In this document: positions 1 to 7,881 of the stretch, one piece after another
How positions within the stretch are numbered: the stretch's first letter is position 1
How the letters are laid out: each line of letters starts with the position of its first letter
Source of the DNA: Nocardioides turkmenicus
Lineage (GTDB): Bacteria; Actinomycetota; Actinomycetes; Propionibacteriales; Nocardioidaceae
Assembly (NCBI RefSeq): GCF_011045035.1
Contig: NZ_JAALAA010000007.1
Span: 124,001-188,000 of the forward strand
Direction of reading: 5' to 3'
Length of the DNA: 64,000 nt
The notes under the pieces: model-generated
Database searches by the model: none
The model's input: the letters and a program-made list of their open reading frames with translations, nothing else
What the model was told of the DNA's origin: nothing
Program-made: the position numbers and the translations under genes

Positions 1-168
1 GTCGAAGAAGTTGATCCCGGAGTCCAGCGCGTGCTTGATGAGCGGGCGGGCCTCGTCCTCGCCCTTCGACCAGACCGGGTGGCCGCGATCCGGCTCGCCA
101 TAGGTCATCGCGCCGATCGCGATCGGTGACACCTCCAGGCCGGTGGTGCCGAGCTTGATGTACTGCAT
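1..168 (-). CDS. Aldo/keto reductase, N-terminal part (cut by window edge)
   Basis: The reverse strand opens with ATG at 168 and reads MQYIKLGTTGLEVSPIAIG, continuing to ...HALDSGINFFD at the left edge. This is the N-terminal beta-hairpin and first barrel strands of the aldo/keto reductase family, NADPH-dependent carbonyl reductases. The GINFFD segment carries the usual first catalytic Asp. Only 56 codons are visible, so the Tyr, Lys and His of the tetrad and the substrate class cannot be judged. The spacing variant between GAMTYG and WSKGEDEA fits the AKR11/14-like (YajO/PhrB-like) branch. It is divergent from the TetR gene at 246 and shares the operator region, so it is the probable target of that repressor. 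Confidence 0.85.
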   Translation of the reverse strand, partial: MQYIKLGTTGLEVSPIAIGAMTYGEPDRGHPVWSKGEDEARPLIKHALDSGINFFD

Positions 169-187
169 GGTGCTCCTCTAAGGTATG

Positions 188-225
188 TGGAGAGTTCTCC
201 ATATACAGTAGTGGAGAGTTCTCCA
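188..225. promoter_or_regulatory. Twin palindromic operators between AKR and TetR genes
   Basis: Two exact copies of TGGAGAGTTCTCCA (arms TGGAGA/TCTCCA, spacer GT) lie at 188-201 and 212-225, starting 24 bp apart on the same DNA face region. They sit between the divergent starts at 168 and 246. Palindromes of this size repeated in a divergent TetR promoter are the usual arrangement for an autoregulated repressor that also controls its neighbour. The AT-rich spacer (TATACAGTA) could hold a -10 element. Confidence 0.75.
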
Positions 226-245
226 CATAGCAAGAGGAGACGTCC

Positions 246-788
246 ATGGTTCGTTCCGACGCCCGGGAGAACCGGGCTCGCATCCTCGCGGCCGCCCGCG
301 AGGCGTTCACCGAGGACGGCGCCACGTCGATGAACCAGGTCGCGCAGCGTGCCGGCGTGGGCGCCGGCACCCTCTACCGCAACTTCCCGACGCGAGAGGC
401 GCTGGTCCTCGCGGTCTACCAGGACGAGGTCGCTCGGATCATCGAGACCGCGCCTAGGCTGCTGGCCGAGATGGAGCCGCTGGAGGCGCTGCGTCACTGG
501 ACCAACGATCTCGTCGAGGCGATGCGAAGGAAGCACGGCCTCGGCGATGCCCTCAGCCCGAGCGCGCACCAGGCGATCACCGAGCAGACCTATGGGCCCG
601 TGGTCGCGGCGATCCGCGAGCTGTTCGCTGCCGGCAAGAAGGACGGCAGCATCCGCCAGGACGCCGAGCCGGCCGACTTCCTCCAGCTCACCGGCGCGCT
701 CTGGCGCGCTGCTCCGGGCCCGGAAGACCGCTCGCCGCACATGCTCGCGCTCATCCTCGACGGACTCCGCGCGCAACGTCCGCGCTAG
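246..788 (+). CDS. TetR family transcriptional regulator
   Basis: A 180-residue protein with a typical TetR N-terminal helix-turn-helix at about residues 10-56 (RARILAAAREAF, then MNQVAQRAGVGAGTLYRNFP, the recognition helix). It is followed by a helical ligand-binding domain. The C-terminal part resembles the SbtR-like group (TetR_C_33). Start ATG at 246 has an AAGAGGAG ribosome site just upstream. It is divergent from the aldo/keto reductase at 168, with two identical palindromes in the gap, so it probably represses itself and the reductase. The ligand is unknown; a reactive carbonyl would fit the neighbour but is inference. Confidence 0.92.
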   Translation: MVRSDARENRARILAAAREAFTEDGATSMNQVAQRAGVGAGTLYRNFPTREALVLAVYQDEVARIIETAPRLLAEMEPLEALRHWTNDLVEAMRRKHGLGDALSPSAHQAITEQTYGPVVAAIRELFAAGKKDGSIRQDAEPADFLQLTGALWRAAPGPEDRSPHMLALILDGLRAQRPR

Positions 789-919
789 TCGCACTCCTCC
801 GTCCCCGGAACCTCAGGGTCGTCCCGGACGTTGAGTGAGACACAGGGCCGGTACGCTGGCCACAGGGATCCGCCACCGTGGCGGAACCTTTCAAGTCGCT
901 TTCGAGGAGTGACCCCCAG

Positions 920-1768
920 ATGCAGAGCAACAACCCGGTGTTCCGTAGGGCAGAGGGCTTCGGGCAGCCGTCGCACAACGCCTACGGCAACGCGACCTAC
1001 GGCGGCAGCGGCGCTCCGTACGCCGGCTACGGGCAGGACCCGAGCCAGTGGTCGACCGGCGCCCCCCAGGCTCCCACCACGGGCGCCCCCATGACGATCG
1101 ACTCGGTGGTGCAGAAGGGCGCGATCACGCTCGGCGTCGTCTTCCTCGCCGCCATCGCGACGTGGGTCCTGACCCCTGACATCAGCTCGACCGCCAACCT
1201 CGCGCCGCTCTACCTGGCCGCGACCCTCGGTGCCGGTGCGGCGTTCATCCTGTCCCTGGTCAACTCGTTCAAGCGAGTGGTCAGCCCGGCGCTGGTTCTC
1301 GCCTTCGCCCTGGCCGAGGGCATCGCCCTGGGCGCGCTGAGCAAGACCTTCGACGCCATGATCGGTGGCGGCATCGTCGTCCAGGCCGTGATCGGCACCT
1401 TCGCGGCGTTCGCGGGCACGCTGGCTGCGTACAAGTTCTTCAACATCAAGGTCGGTGCGAAGTTCCGCACCTTCGTGATCGCCGCCATGTTCGGCATGGT
1501 GGGGCTGAGCCTGATGGAGCTCGTGCTCGGCATGTTCGGTGCCAGCTTCGGCCTCTTCGGTCTCGGCACGCTCGGCATGATCACTGCCATCGCCGGCCTC
1601 GCGCTCGGTGTCTTCATGCTGATCCTCGACTTCGACCAGATCGAGCAGGGCATCCGCGCCCAGCTTCCTGAGCGTGAGTCGTGGCGGGCCGTCTTCGGTC
1701 TTACCGTCAGCCTGGTGTGGATCTACACCAACCTGCTCCGCCTCCTGGCGATCTTCCAGCAGGATTGA
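920..1768 (+). CDS. Bax1-I (YccA/BI-1-like) integral membrane protein
   Basis: About 282 residues: a cytoplasmic Gly/Tyr/Pro-rich N-terminus (to about residue 65, with GYGQDPSQW), then seven predicted hydrophobic segments and a C-terminal ERESWRAVFGLTVSLVWIY motif. This matches the actinobacterial Bax1-I family, related to Bax inhibitor-1 proteins, whose bacterial function is not settled (pH-gated calcium leak is described for BsYetJ, a related protein). I chose ATG 920, preceded by GAGGAG at good distance; an earlier in-frame GTG at 878 lacks one. A strong terminator follows, so it appears monocistronic. Confidence 0.85.
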   Translation: MQSNNPVFRRAEGFGQPSHNAYGNATYGGSGAPYAGYGQDPSQWSTGAPQAPTTGAPMTIDSVVQKGAITLGVVFLAAIATWVLTPDISSTANLAPLYLAATLGAGAAFILSLVNSFKRVVSPALVLAFALAEGIALGALSKTFDAMIGGGIVVQAVIGTFAAFAGTLAAYKFFNIKVGAKFRTFVIAAMFGMVGLSLMELVLGMFGASFGLFGLGTLGMITAIAGLALGVFMLILDFDQIEQGIRAQLPERESWRAVFGLTVSLVWIYTNLLRLLAIFQQD

Positions 1769-1796
1769 TCGAGACCTGAGTCGCTGACAAGCAACA

Positions 1797-1833
1797 ACCG
1801 CCCCGTGCCTACAAGGCGCGGGGCGGTTTGTTT
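1797..1833 (+). terminator. Rho-independent terminator after Bax1-I gene
   Basis: A hairpin with perfect 9-bp arms ACCGCCCCG (1797-1805) and CGGGGCGGT (1819-1827) is followed by TTGTTT. It lies 28 bp downstream of the stop codon. This is one of the few hairpins in the window with a T-rich tail. Confidence 0.8.
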
Positions 1834-1960
1834 CGCTGGTCGAGCCGGATTCGTGAGGAACGAACGAATCCGTGTCGAGACCAACACGGTGAATCGAGCG
1901 CCGAGGGGACTGTGTTGGTCTCGACACCGGCTCGCTGGCGCTCGCCGGGCTCGACCAGCG
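1834..1960. repeat. Palindromic interspersed repeat, copy A
   Basis: A roughly 127-bp inverted repeat. The outer ends are CGCTGGTCGAGCC (1834-1846) and GGCTCGACCAGCG (1948-1960). The inner perfect 16-bp arms are GTGTCGAGACCAACAC (1872-1887) and GTGTTGGTCTCGACAC (1912-1927). Bases 1910-1956 are identical, in reverse orientation, to 11360-11406 inside cydDC (47 of 47). GGTCTCGACA-type repeats of this kind are scattered through Nocardioides-like genomes. No transposase is present. It lies between the terminator of the Bax1-I gene and the 3' end of the SGNH gene. Confidence 0.85.
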
Positions 1961-1988
1961 GTGGGCGGGACCGGCTCGACCAGCGGGG

Positions 1989-3017
1989 TCAGCGAGCTCG
2001 GTTGATCTCCGCGAGCGGGGGAGTCTCGGCGGGGCGCTCGCCGCGACGGGGCTCGCGGTGCTCGTTCTCGAAGGAGCGGGCGCGGGCCCAGTTGCGGCCG
2101 AAGCGGCCACGGGGGCGCGGGGCCGGGTCGATCTCGGTGCCTGGCCGGATGACGGCGCGCAGCGAGGCGGCGGCGAGCGGCATCACGTGCTTGCCGTTGT
2201 AGGTCTCCAGGATGGCGTTCTCGTCGCCGACCAGGCCCAGCACGGAGAGCGTCGGCGGGACCAGCACCTCGCCGAGGGCGTGATAGCCGGCGGCGGAGGG
2301 GTGGAACAGGTCGGCGCCGAACCAGAACGCCGGGGTGGCCTTGAAAGCCGGGCCGAGGACGTCACCCAGCGACACCGTGTGGCCACCGGCGCGGATGACG
2401 TGGAAGATCTGCCCGGCGGCGATGCGGATCGACCAGGCCCGCATGATCGACCGCAGCGGAGGCAGGATCGGGGTGGCCGTGCTGAGGTCGGGGACGGTGC
2501 CGACGAGCACCTTGACCCCCGCCTCCTGGAGCCGGATGACGGCCTGGGCGAGGTGGCTCACCGCGACCCGCGGGCGCACTCGGCGGATCACGTCGTTGGA
2601 GCCGACCAGGATCACCGCGATGTCGGCGTCGGCGGCGATCGCCTTCTCGACCTGCGGGTGCAGGTCGGAGGACTTCGCGCCGATCTCGGAGAGGTCGTGC
2701 AGGCGCACCGGCCGGTGTGCCTTCTCGGAGACTCCGGAGGCGAGGACGGCGCCAGGCGTGTCCTCGACCTCGGTCATCCCGTAGCCCGCGGCGCTCGAGT
2801 CGCCGAGCAGCGCGATGTTGATGGGGCGCCCCGGCTGACGTGCTCCGTACCACCCCGTCGGGGAGGGTGCCACCGGCATCTTGACCTGGTGGGTCGCCCG
2901 GACGGCAAGCGCTGCTTCCGCGACGAGGACCCCGGCGAACGCGGCCGTCGCGGCCAGAACACCCCCGCCGGCGTACGCGGTCTTGCGTGCCAGACTCTTC
3001 TTCGCCACGGGGAACAC
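1989..3017 (-). CDS. Secreted or membrane-anchored SGNH/GDSL hydrolase
   Basis: A 342-residue protein. An N-terminal hydrophobic segment (residues 13-40) acts as signal or anchor. The SGNH esterase fold follows: block I INIALLGDSSAAGYG with nucleophile Ser74, block III VGSNDV, and block V DLFHPSAAGY with the catalytic Asp/His. The basic C-terminal tail (RPRGRFGRNWARAR...) is long and probably disordered. The best open start is GTG at 3017; a GTG at 3008 (before AKKSLARK) is equally possible, and neither has a clear ribosome site. It is divergent from cbs. An SGNH gene also lies near cbs in mycobacteria, from memory. The substrate is unknown; an acyl ester or cell-wall acetyl group is likely. 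Confidence 0.88.
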   Translation of the reverse strand: MFPVAKKSLARKTAYAGGGVLAATAAFAGVLVAEAALAVRATHQVKMPVAPSPTGWYGARQPGRPINIALLGDSSAAGYGMTEVEDTPGAVLASGVSEKAHRPVRLHDLSEIGAKSSDLHPQVEKAIAADADIAVILVGSNDVIRRVRPRVAVSHLAQAVIRLQEAGVKVLVGTVPDLSTATPILPPLRSIMRAWSIRIAAGQIFHVIRAGGHTVSLGDVLGPAFKATPAFWFGADLFHPSAAGYHALGEVLVPPTLSVLGLVGDENAILETYNGKHVMPLAAASLRAVIRPGTEIDPAPRPRGRFGRNWARARSFENEHREPRRGERPAETPPLAEINRAR

Positions 3018-3095
3018 TCTAAAGTCTCAAGCCCATTACCGGGCACTCAGTATCGGGATATAGGGGATCTCACCTAGTGGACATACGCTGTGGCC

Positions 3096-4496
3096 ATGGA
3101 GTACGTGGACTCGCTTCTCGACCTTATCGGCAACACTCCGCTCGTCCGTCTCGAGCGTGCGCTGGACGGCGCCGGAGCCTCGAAACCGGGGGAGGGGCCG
3201 CTGGTTCTGGCCAAGGTGGAATACCTCAACCCGGGTGGTTCGGTGAAGGACCGCATCGCCACCCGGATGATCGAGGCGGCCGAGGCCTCCGGTGAACTGA
3301 AGCCCGGCGGGACGATCGTCGAGCCCACCTCCGGCAACACCGGTGTCGGCCTGGCGATGGTGGCCCAGCAGAAGGGCTACAAGTGCATCTTCGTCTGCCC
3401 CGACAAGGTCAGCGAGGACAAGCGCAACGTGCTGAAGGCCTACGGCGCCGAGGTGGTCGTCGCGCCCACGGCCGTGCCGCCCGAGCACCCCGACTCCTAC
3501 TACAACGTCTCCGACCGGCTCGCCTCGCAGCCCGGCGCCTGGAAGCCGAACCAGTACGCCAACCCCAACAACCCGCGCTCCCACTACGAGGAGACCGGCC
3601 CCGAGATCTGGCGCCAGACCGAGGGCAAGATCACCCACTTCGTGGCCGGCGTCGGCACGGGCGGCACGATCTCCGGGATCGGCCGCTACCTCAAGGAGCA
3701 GAACCCCGACGTCCAGATCATCGGCGCCGACCCCGCCGGCAGCGTCTACTCCGGTGGATCCGGTCGCCCCTACCTGGTCGAGGGCGTCGGTGAGGACTTC
3801 TGGCCGGACACCTACGACCGCAGCGTCGCCGACCGGATCATCGAGGTCTCCGACGCCGACTCCTTCGCCTACACCCGCCGGCTCGCCCGCGAGGAGCAGC
3901 TGCTCGTCGGCGGCAGCGCCGGCATGGCTGCGTACGCTGCCAAGCAGCTCGCCGCGGAGCTGGCCGGCACGCCCGAGGGCGAGAACGCCGTGATCGTCGT
4001 GCTGCTGCCCGACTCCGGGCGCGGCTACCTGACCAAGGTGTTCAACGACGAATGGCTGGCCCAGTACGGCTTCGCAATCGGCGAGGCGGCCAAGCAGACC
4101 GTCGGCGACGTGCTGCGCGGCAAGTCCGGCCGGCTGCCCGACCTGGTCCACACCCACCCCGGCGAGACGATCGCCGAGGCGGTGCACATCCTGCAGGAGT
4201 ACGGCGTCTCGCAGATGCCCGTCGTGCGTGCCGAGCCGCCGATCGTGGCCGCCGAGGTCGCCGGCTCGGTCTCGGAGCGCACCCTGCTGGAGGCGCTGTT
4301 CACCGGCAAGGCCAAGCTCACCGACTCGGTCGAGGAACACATGTCCCCGCCGCTGCCCTCGATCGGCTCCGGTGCGGACGCCCACGACGCCGCCCACACC
4401 CTGGGCGACTCCGACGCGCTGCTGGTGCACGAGGACGGCAAGCCGGTCGGTGTGCTCACCCGCCAGGACCTGCTCTTCTTCCTGACCAGCTCCTGA
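3096..4496 (+). CDS. cbs: Cystathionine beta-synthase
   Basis: A PLP enzyme that condenses serine (or O-acetylserine) with homocysteine to cystathionine, the first step of reverse transsulfuration. The fold type II core is clear: IGNTPLVRL at the N-terminus, the PLP lysine in NPGGSVKDR (about Lys51), the phosphate loop PTSGNTG, and GTGGTISG. After about residue 340 there are two CBS (Bateman) motifs ending QMPVVRAE... and KPVGVLTRQDLL. The total of 466 residues equals the usual length of actinobacterial CBS. I take ATG 3096; a GTG two codons earlier (3090) is possible. metB lies 25 kb downstream, and MsrA, Mca and TauE in the window share the sulfur theme. Confidence 0.95.
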   Translation: MEYVDSLLDLIGNTPLVRLERALDGAGASKPGEGPLVLAKVEYLNPGGSVKDRIATRMIEAAEASGELKPGGTIVEPTSGNTGVGLAMVAQQKGYKCIFVCPDKVSEDKRNVLKAYGAEVVVAPTAVPPEHPDSYYNVSDRLASQPGAWKPNQYANPNNPRSHYEETGPEIWRQTEGKITHFVAGVGTGGTISGIGRYLKEQNPDVQIIGADPAGSVYSGGSGRPYLVEGVGEDFWPDTYDRSVADRIIEVSDADSFAYTRRLAREEQLLVGGSAGMAAYAAKQLAAELAGTPEGENAVIVVLLPDSGRGYLTKVFNDEWLAQYGFAIGEAAKQTVGDVLRGKSGRLPDLVHTHPGETIAEAVHILQEYGVSQMPVVRAEPPIVAAEVAGSVSERTLLEALFTGKAKLTDSVEEHMSPPLPSIGSGADAHDAAHTLGDSDALLVHEDGKPVGVLTRQDLLFFLTSS

Positions 4497-4503
4497 GGCG
4501 ACG

Positions 4504-4533
4504 GTCACCCTCCCCCTGGCGGGGGAGGGTGAC
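4504..4533. terminator. Perfect 13-bp hairpin after cbs
   Basis: Arms GTCACCCTCCCCC (4504-4516) and GGGGGAGGGTGAC (4521-4533) pair perfectly around TGGC. There is no T-run after it, so it may be a GC-only actinobacterial terminator for cbs or a leader hairpin 20 bp ahead of the lipoprotein start. Confidence 0.65.
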
Positions 4534-4553
4534 GTACGCCATGATGCGGGGTC

Positions 4554-4919
4554 ATGATCGCGTACCCCCACATGCGCCGGTCGGCCCTGGCCGCGGCTTC
4601 TCTGCTCACGCTGTTCTCGCTGACCGCCTGCGGCGGTGGTCAGGACAGCAACGAGAACAGCGACCGTCCCAGCATCGCCGACATCGAGGGTCAGATCACC
4701 AAGAGCAGCGGTGACCAGGTGACCGAGGACCAGTCGGCGTGCCTGGCGAAGACCTACTACGAGTCGGACCTCTCCGACGAGGCGGTGCGGCTGCTGGTGG
4801 AGGCCGAGGACGTCTCCAAGATCAGCCCGGAGGACCTCTCGGAGGCCGACCAGAAGGCGAGCAAGGAGCTCTACGACCCGTTGGTGAAGTGCCTGTCGCC
4901 GGAGGGATCGCGGGAGTAG
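4554..4919 (+). CDS. Small putative lipoprotein, unknown function
   Basis: A 121-residue protein with a signal peptide (MRRSALAAASLLTLFSLTAC) ending in the lipobox LTAC. It is therefore probably lipidated at Cys and attached outside the membrane. The mature part is acidic (EDQSACLAKTYYESDLSDEAV), with two further cysteines (CLAK and KCLSP) that could form a disulfide. I recognise no family beyond similar actinobacterial lipoproteins. Start ATG 4554 follows GCGGGG; ATG 4572 would give a more canonical signal peptide. Its last 49 bp overlap the 3' end of the convergent LuxR gene. Confidence 0.72.
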   Translation: MIAYPHMRRSALAAASLLTLFSLTACGGGQDSNENSDRPSIADIEGQITKSSGDQVTEDQSACLAKTYYESDLSDEAVRLLVEAEDVSKISPEDLSEADQKASKELYDPLVKCLSPEGSRE

Positions 4920-7444
4920 TCGCCGTCCGGCGCCGGCCGGAGCCAGGTGGTGGCCACCCGAGCGAGGTCCTCGCGGCCGGAGACCCCGGTCTTGCGGCTG
5001 ATGTTGTGCAGGTGGGTCTCGACGGTGCGGGTGCTCATCTCGAGATCCGCGGCCAGGGACGCGGTCGTGGGGCCGTCGGGCAGCAGCCGGAGCACCTCGC
5101 TCTCCCGCGCGGACAGCCCGATGTGGGTCGCCGCGCGGCGGAACAGACCGGCTCGGTTGCCGGAGATCTCCGAGCGCTCCCACGCGATGTCGAGGGTGTC
5201 GGCGGCTTCGGCGAGGTCGCCCGCCTCGCGCTGCAGGATCGCCAGCGTGATGGCCGCCCTGGTCACGAAGACGAGGGCCCCGGCGTCGGCGAGGGTCACG
5301 ATCGCCTCGCGGAGGGCGTCGATGTTGCCGGCGGCGGTCGCGGCTGCGTACGCGCCCATGCCGTGCAGCAGCGGGCTCTCGGTGCCGGTCGCGAGGCTCG
5401 CGGCGCGGGTGATGTGCTTGTTCTCGTTGGCGCCGCGCTCGACCGCCTCGACGGCGAGGAAGACGCCGCCCGTCACGTAGCCGGCGTCGAGCCGCTGGCC
5501 GACGAGCTCGCACAGCTCCTTGAGGCTGGGCATCCGGCCGCTGGGCGGCGCCATGATGCTGGCCACCATGCCGGGCCACGGGCCGAAGGCCACCTTCGCG
5601 CCACCGATCTGGGAGGCCAGGCTGCGGGCGTACTCCGGCCGCCCCTGCGCCATCGCGATCTCCGCGCCGAGGGTCAGGATGCCGGTGTGGGCGACGTCGC
5701 GGTAGGCGGCGACGCTCGAGGAGGAGAGGCTCTGGAACGCTGCCTGGCTCGCCTCGGTCAGCCGGCCCGCGATGCTCAGGCCGAGTACGCAGAGATAGGC
5801 GTGGGCCTGAATCAGCATCGCGTCGCCGCTCTCGTTGGCCCGCTGCAGCTGGTCGCGGGCGAAGTCGATGCCGCGTTCCAGATCGCCGCCGAGCACGTCG
5901 GCCAGCCCGACGAGGAAGGCGTGCAGCCCGGCAGGGTGAAGGTGCTGTGGCTGCTGGCTCTCCAGCAGGTTGCGCGCCTGCTCGACCATCCCGGCCGCGA
6001 GGAGGCGCTCGGCGGCGACGACGCCGAGCAGCTCCGCGCCGGTCGCGTCGCGCGGGTCGGGCTCGACCGACGGCAGCTCGGGGACGTACTCGGTCTGGAA
6101 CTGCAGGTGGGCTCGGGCGCCTTCGAGCGTCGCGGCGAAGGTGGGCAGTCGGGTGAGGCCGTCGTCGAGCACGGCCTTGGCGGCCTTCAGGTCGCCCAGC
6201 TCGACCGCCTTCCAGGTGGCGAACCAGGCCAGCATCCAGGCCGACTCCTGGGTGTCGGCCAGCGGGGTGCGCCGCTCGACCTCGTCGATCTGGTCACGCG
6301 GCGCGGCGGTGTTGCGGAGCGCGACGAGCAGCGGCAGCGCGGTCTCGGCCGACGGCGTCTCGGTCCAGGCGCGGCGGGCGCGGGCGACCTCGTCGGCCAT
6401 CTGCCGCTGGGTGCGCTGGTGGAGCAGGGCGGCGTCGGCGCCCCGCGGGCGGTGGGTGGCGTAGTCGAGGAGCCGCTGGTCGGCGGCGAGGTGGTTGCGC
6501 GCGATCACCAGCCCGAACGCCGAGCCCTCGGTGATCAGGTAGTCGCCGATGAGGGGAGGGTAGAGGCCGACGACGCCGCTGCCCGGTCCGTCCTCGCTGT
6601 GGCGCGCCAGCCCGTGGGCGAAGAGGGCGTCGAGCACGGTGCGTTCGAGCAGCTTCTCGGCCTCGTCCAGCGGCACCGGTCCCGTCACCGCGAGCGCGGT
6701 CGCGCCGTCCCAGGCGTCCTGGTCGAGCCCGGCGACCAGCGGCTCGACCGCCGAGGCCAGCTCAGGAGCCCAGCCCGTACGCCGCGGCAGCCGCCACAGC
6801 CCGTCGAGCTGCTCCAGCACCCCTGTCCGTGGCCCGACGGTGGCGATGGCCCGGACCAGGCCGACCAGCCCGCCGGTCGCCATCGCGATCCGAGCCAGAG
6901 ACCCGGCCTCGACCGGAGCCCCGAGGATCTCCCGGCACACCTCGTGCACCTGGTCGACCTCGAGCGCGGGGGCACGCACCTGGACCGACGGGGCGATCCC
7001 GACCATCAGCGTGTTCTCGGCGACCGGGTGCTGGTGGCGGCTGCTGGTCACGGCGAGGAGACGTCGCTGGCGGTGGATGTTGCGCAGGGCGCCGACCGAG
7101 TAGGTGTCGAGCGCGTCGGCGTCGTCGATCACCAGGACGGTGCCGCTGCTGACCTGCTTGCTCAGTGCCGTGGTCATCTCGCCGATGGTCCTGCGGGGCC
7201 CGGCCGGCGTCGCGGTGCCGATGCCGGCCGCGGTCAGCGCGGCGAACGGCTCGTTCTGCCAGGCACGATGGCCGCTGACGTGGAGCACCGGGACGCCCTC
7301 GTCCTCGAGGCGGTCGGCGACCAGGGCGCAGATCTCGCTGCGTCCCGATCCCCGGGGGCCGACGAGGTGCACGCTCAGACCCGCGCCGACGTAGTCGGCG
7401 ACCTCGTCCACCACGCGCGCGAGGACGCCTTCGCGATCGGACAT
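4871..7444 (-). CDS. Large LuxR-family regulator with N-terminal AAA ATPase
   Basis: An 857-residue protein built like LAL/MalT regulators: an N-terminal STAND-type ATPase, a long helical TPR-like middle, and a C-terminal LuxR helix-turn-helix (LSARESEVLRLLPDG... STRTVETHLHNISRKTGV). The P-loop at residues 29-36 reads GPRGSGRS, so the invariant Walker A lysine is arginine. Walker B is VLVIDDAD (about 103-110). The change suggests altered or absent ATP hydrolysis. I chose ATG 7444 because the protein aligns from there; the frame is open further upstream to 7525. It is divergent from cydA with palindromes between, so it may regulate itself or the cyd operon. The inducer is unknown. Confidence 0.85.
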   Translation of the reverse strand: MSDREGVLARVVDEVADYVGAGLSVHLVGPRGSGRSEICALVADRLEDEGVPVLHVSGHRAWQNEPFAALTAAGIGTATPAGPRRTIGEMTTALSKQVSSGTVLVIDDADALDTYSVGALRNIHRQRRLLAVTSSRHQHPVAENTLMVGIAPSVQVRAPALEVDQVHEVCREILGAPVEAGSLARIAMATGGLVGLVRAIATVGPRTGVLEQLDGLWRLPRRTGWAPELASAVEPLVAGLDQDAWDGATALAVTGPVPLDEAEKLLERTVLDALFAHGLARHSEDGPGSGVVGLYPPLIGDYLITEGSAFGLVIARNHLAADQRLLDYATHRPRGADAALLHQRTQRQMADEVARARRAWTETPSAETALPLLVALRNTAAPRDQIDEVERRTPLADTQESAWMLAWFATWKAVELGDLKAAKAVLDDGLTRLPTFAATLEGARAHLQFQTEYVPELPSVEPDPRDATGAELLGVVAAERLLAAGMVEQARNLLESQQPQHLHPAGLHAFLVGLADVLGGDLERGIDFARDQLQRANESGDAMLIQAHAYLCVLGLSIAGRLTEASQAAFQSLSSSSVAAYRDVAHTGILTLGAEIAMAQGRPEYARSLASQIGGAKVAFGPWPGMVASIMAPPSGRMPSLKELCELVGQRLDAGYVTGGVFLAVEAVERGANENKHITRAASLATGTESPLLHGMGAYAAATAAGNIDALREAIVTLADAGALVFVTRAAITLAILQREAGDLAEAADTLDIAWERSEISGNRAGLFRRAATHIGLSARESEVLRLLPDGPTTASLAADLEMSTRTVETHLHNISRKTGVSGREDLARVATTWLRPAPDGDYSRDPSGDRHFTNGS

Positions 7445-7511
7445 GGCCACCCCCAGCCTCAAGGTACAGCCAAATGCATACCGGATTTTCTGTGGGAGCG
7501 CTGTATCGCCC

Positions 7512-7562
7512 GCGTATTGGGTCAACTGATACGCAGGTTACCTGTTTACAGTACGTAAACAG
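7512..7562. promoter_or_regulatory. Candidate operators upstream of LuxR regulator
   Basis: Two inverted repeats: GCGTAT (7512-7517) with ATACGC (7529-7534), and CTGTTTAC (7542-7549) with GTAAACAG (7555-7562) around AGTAC. The second has 8-bp perfect arms. They lie 68-118 bp upstream of the LuxR start at 7444 in an AT-richer patch, fitting operator or promoter function. Confidence 0.5.
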
Positions 7563-7710
7563 TCCGCCCGCGACCGCAACCTCAGGCCGCGGATGATGAG
7601 ATAGTGATCTCACGGGCTGAGGTTCACCTCGGCCTGCACCACTGAGTGACCACCAGGTCGCCGCATCAGCTCCCCCATCTGTTGCGGCCCTGGTGGCACG
7701 AGGGCCAGAG

Positions 7711-7788
7711 CCCGGCCGTCCCGGACTCGAGGTCGCGATCATCCCCCCGCGGTCGTGACCTCGAGCCCAGGGCGGCCGGGATGGTTTT
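7711..7788 (+). promoter_or_regulatory. Long hairpin in the cydA upstream region
   Basis: Bases 7711-7738 pair with 7753-7780: 28-nt arms, with 24 Watson-Crick and 2 G-U pairs and only two mismatches in RNA, closing a 14-nt loop. The tail AUGGUUUUCG follows. On the plus strand this would be a strong structure about 100 nt before the cydA start. It could be an attenuator/terminator, a stability element or a diverged palindromic repeat. Confidence 0.6.
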
Positions 7789-7881
7789 CGAGACGGCGTC
7801 GCGCCGCCGTCGTGGGGTGGCTCACAAGGAACGGCCCCTCACGGGAGGTGGTGCTGAGGTGCGTGTTACGCCAGTGACATA

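Larger units (their letters stand above)
7445..7881. other. 437-bp divergent regulatory region between LuxR gene and cydA
   Basis: I see no gene here. The stretch holds inverted repeats near the LuxR start (7512-7534 and 7542-7562), a short palindrome TGAGAT-AGTG-ATCTCA (7597-7612), and a very long hairpin (7711-7780). A 5' leader of roughly 100-270 nt is implied for cydA, which begins with GTG at 7882. No DosR box (TTSGGGACT-type) was visible. Confidence 0.7.

Noticed and set aside
1834..1960. Insertion sequence
   Set aside because: Too short and without transposase; it is a palindromic repeat, perhaps a mobilised miniature element, but no target duplication was recognised.
3036..5579. Long minus-strand open frame antisense to cbs and the lipoprotein
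   Set aside because: Same shadow effect; cbs motifs on the plus strand are unambiguous.
4739..7558. 939-codon plus-strand frame antisense to the LuxR regulator
   Set aside because: Shadow of the regulator, which has intact ATPase-like and HTH domains.
7445..7881. DosR box before cydA
   Set aside because: No sequence close to the GGGAC-N-GTCCC dyad was found, so direct DosR-type control remains unproven.
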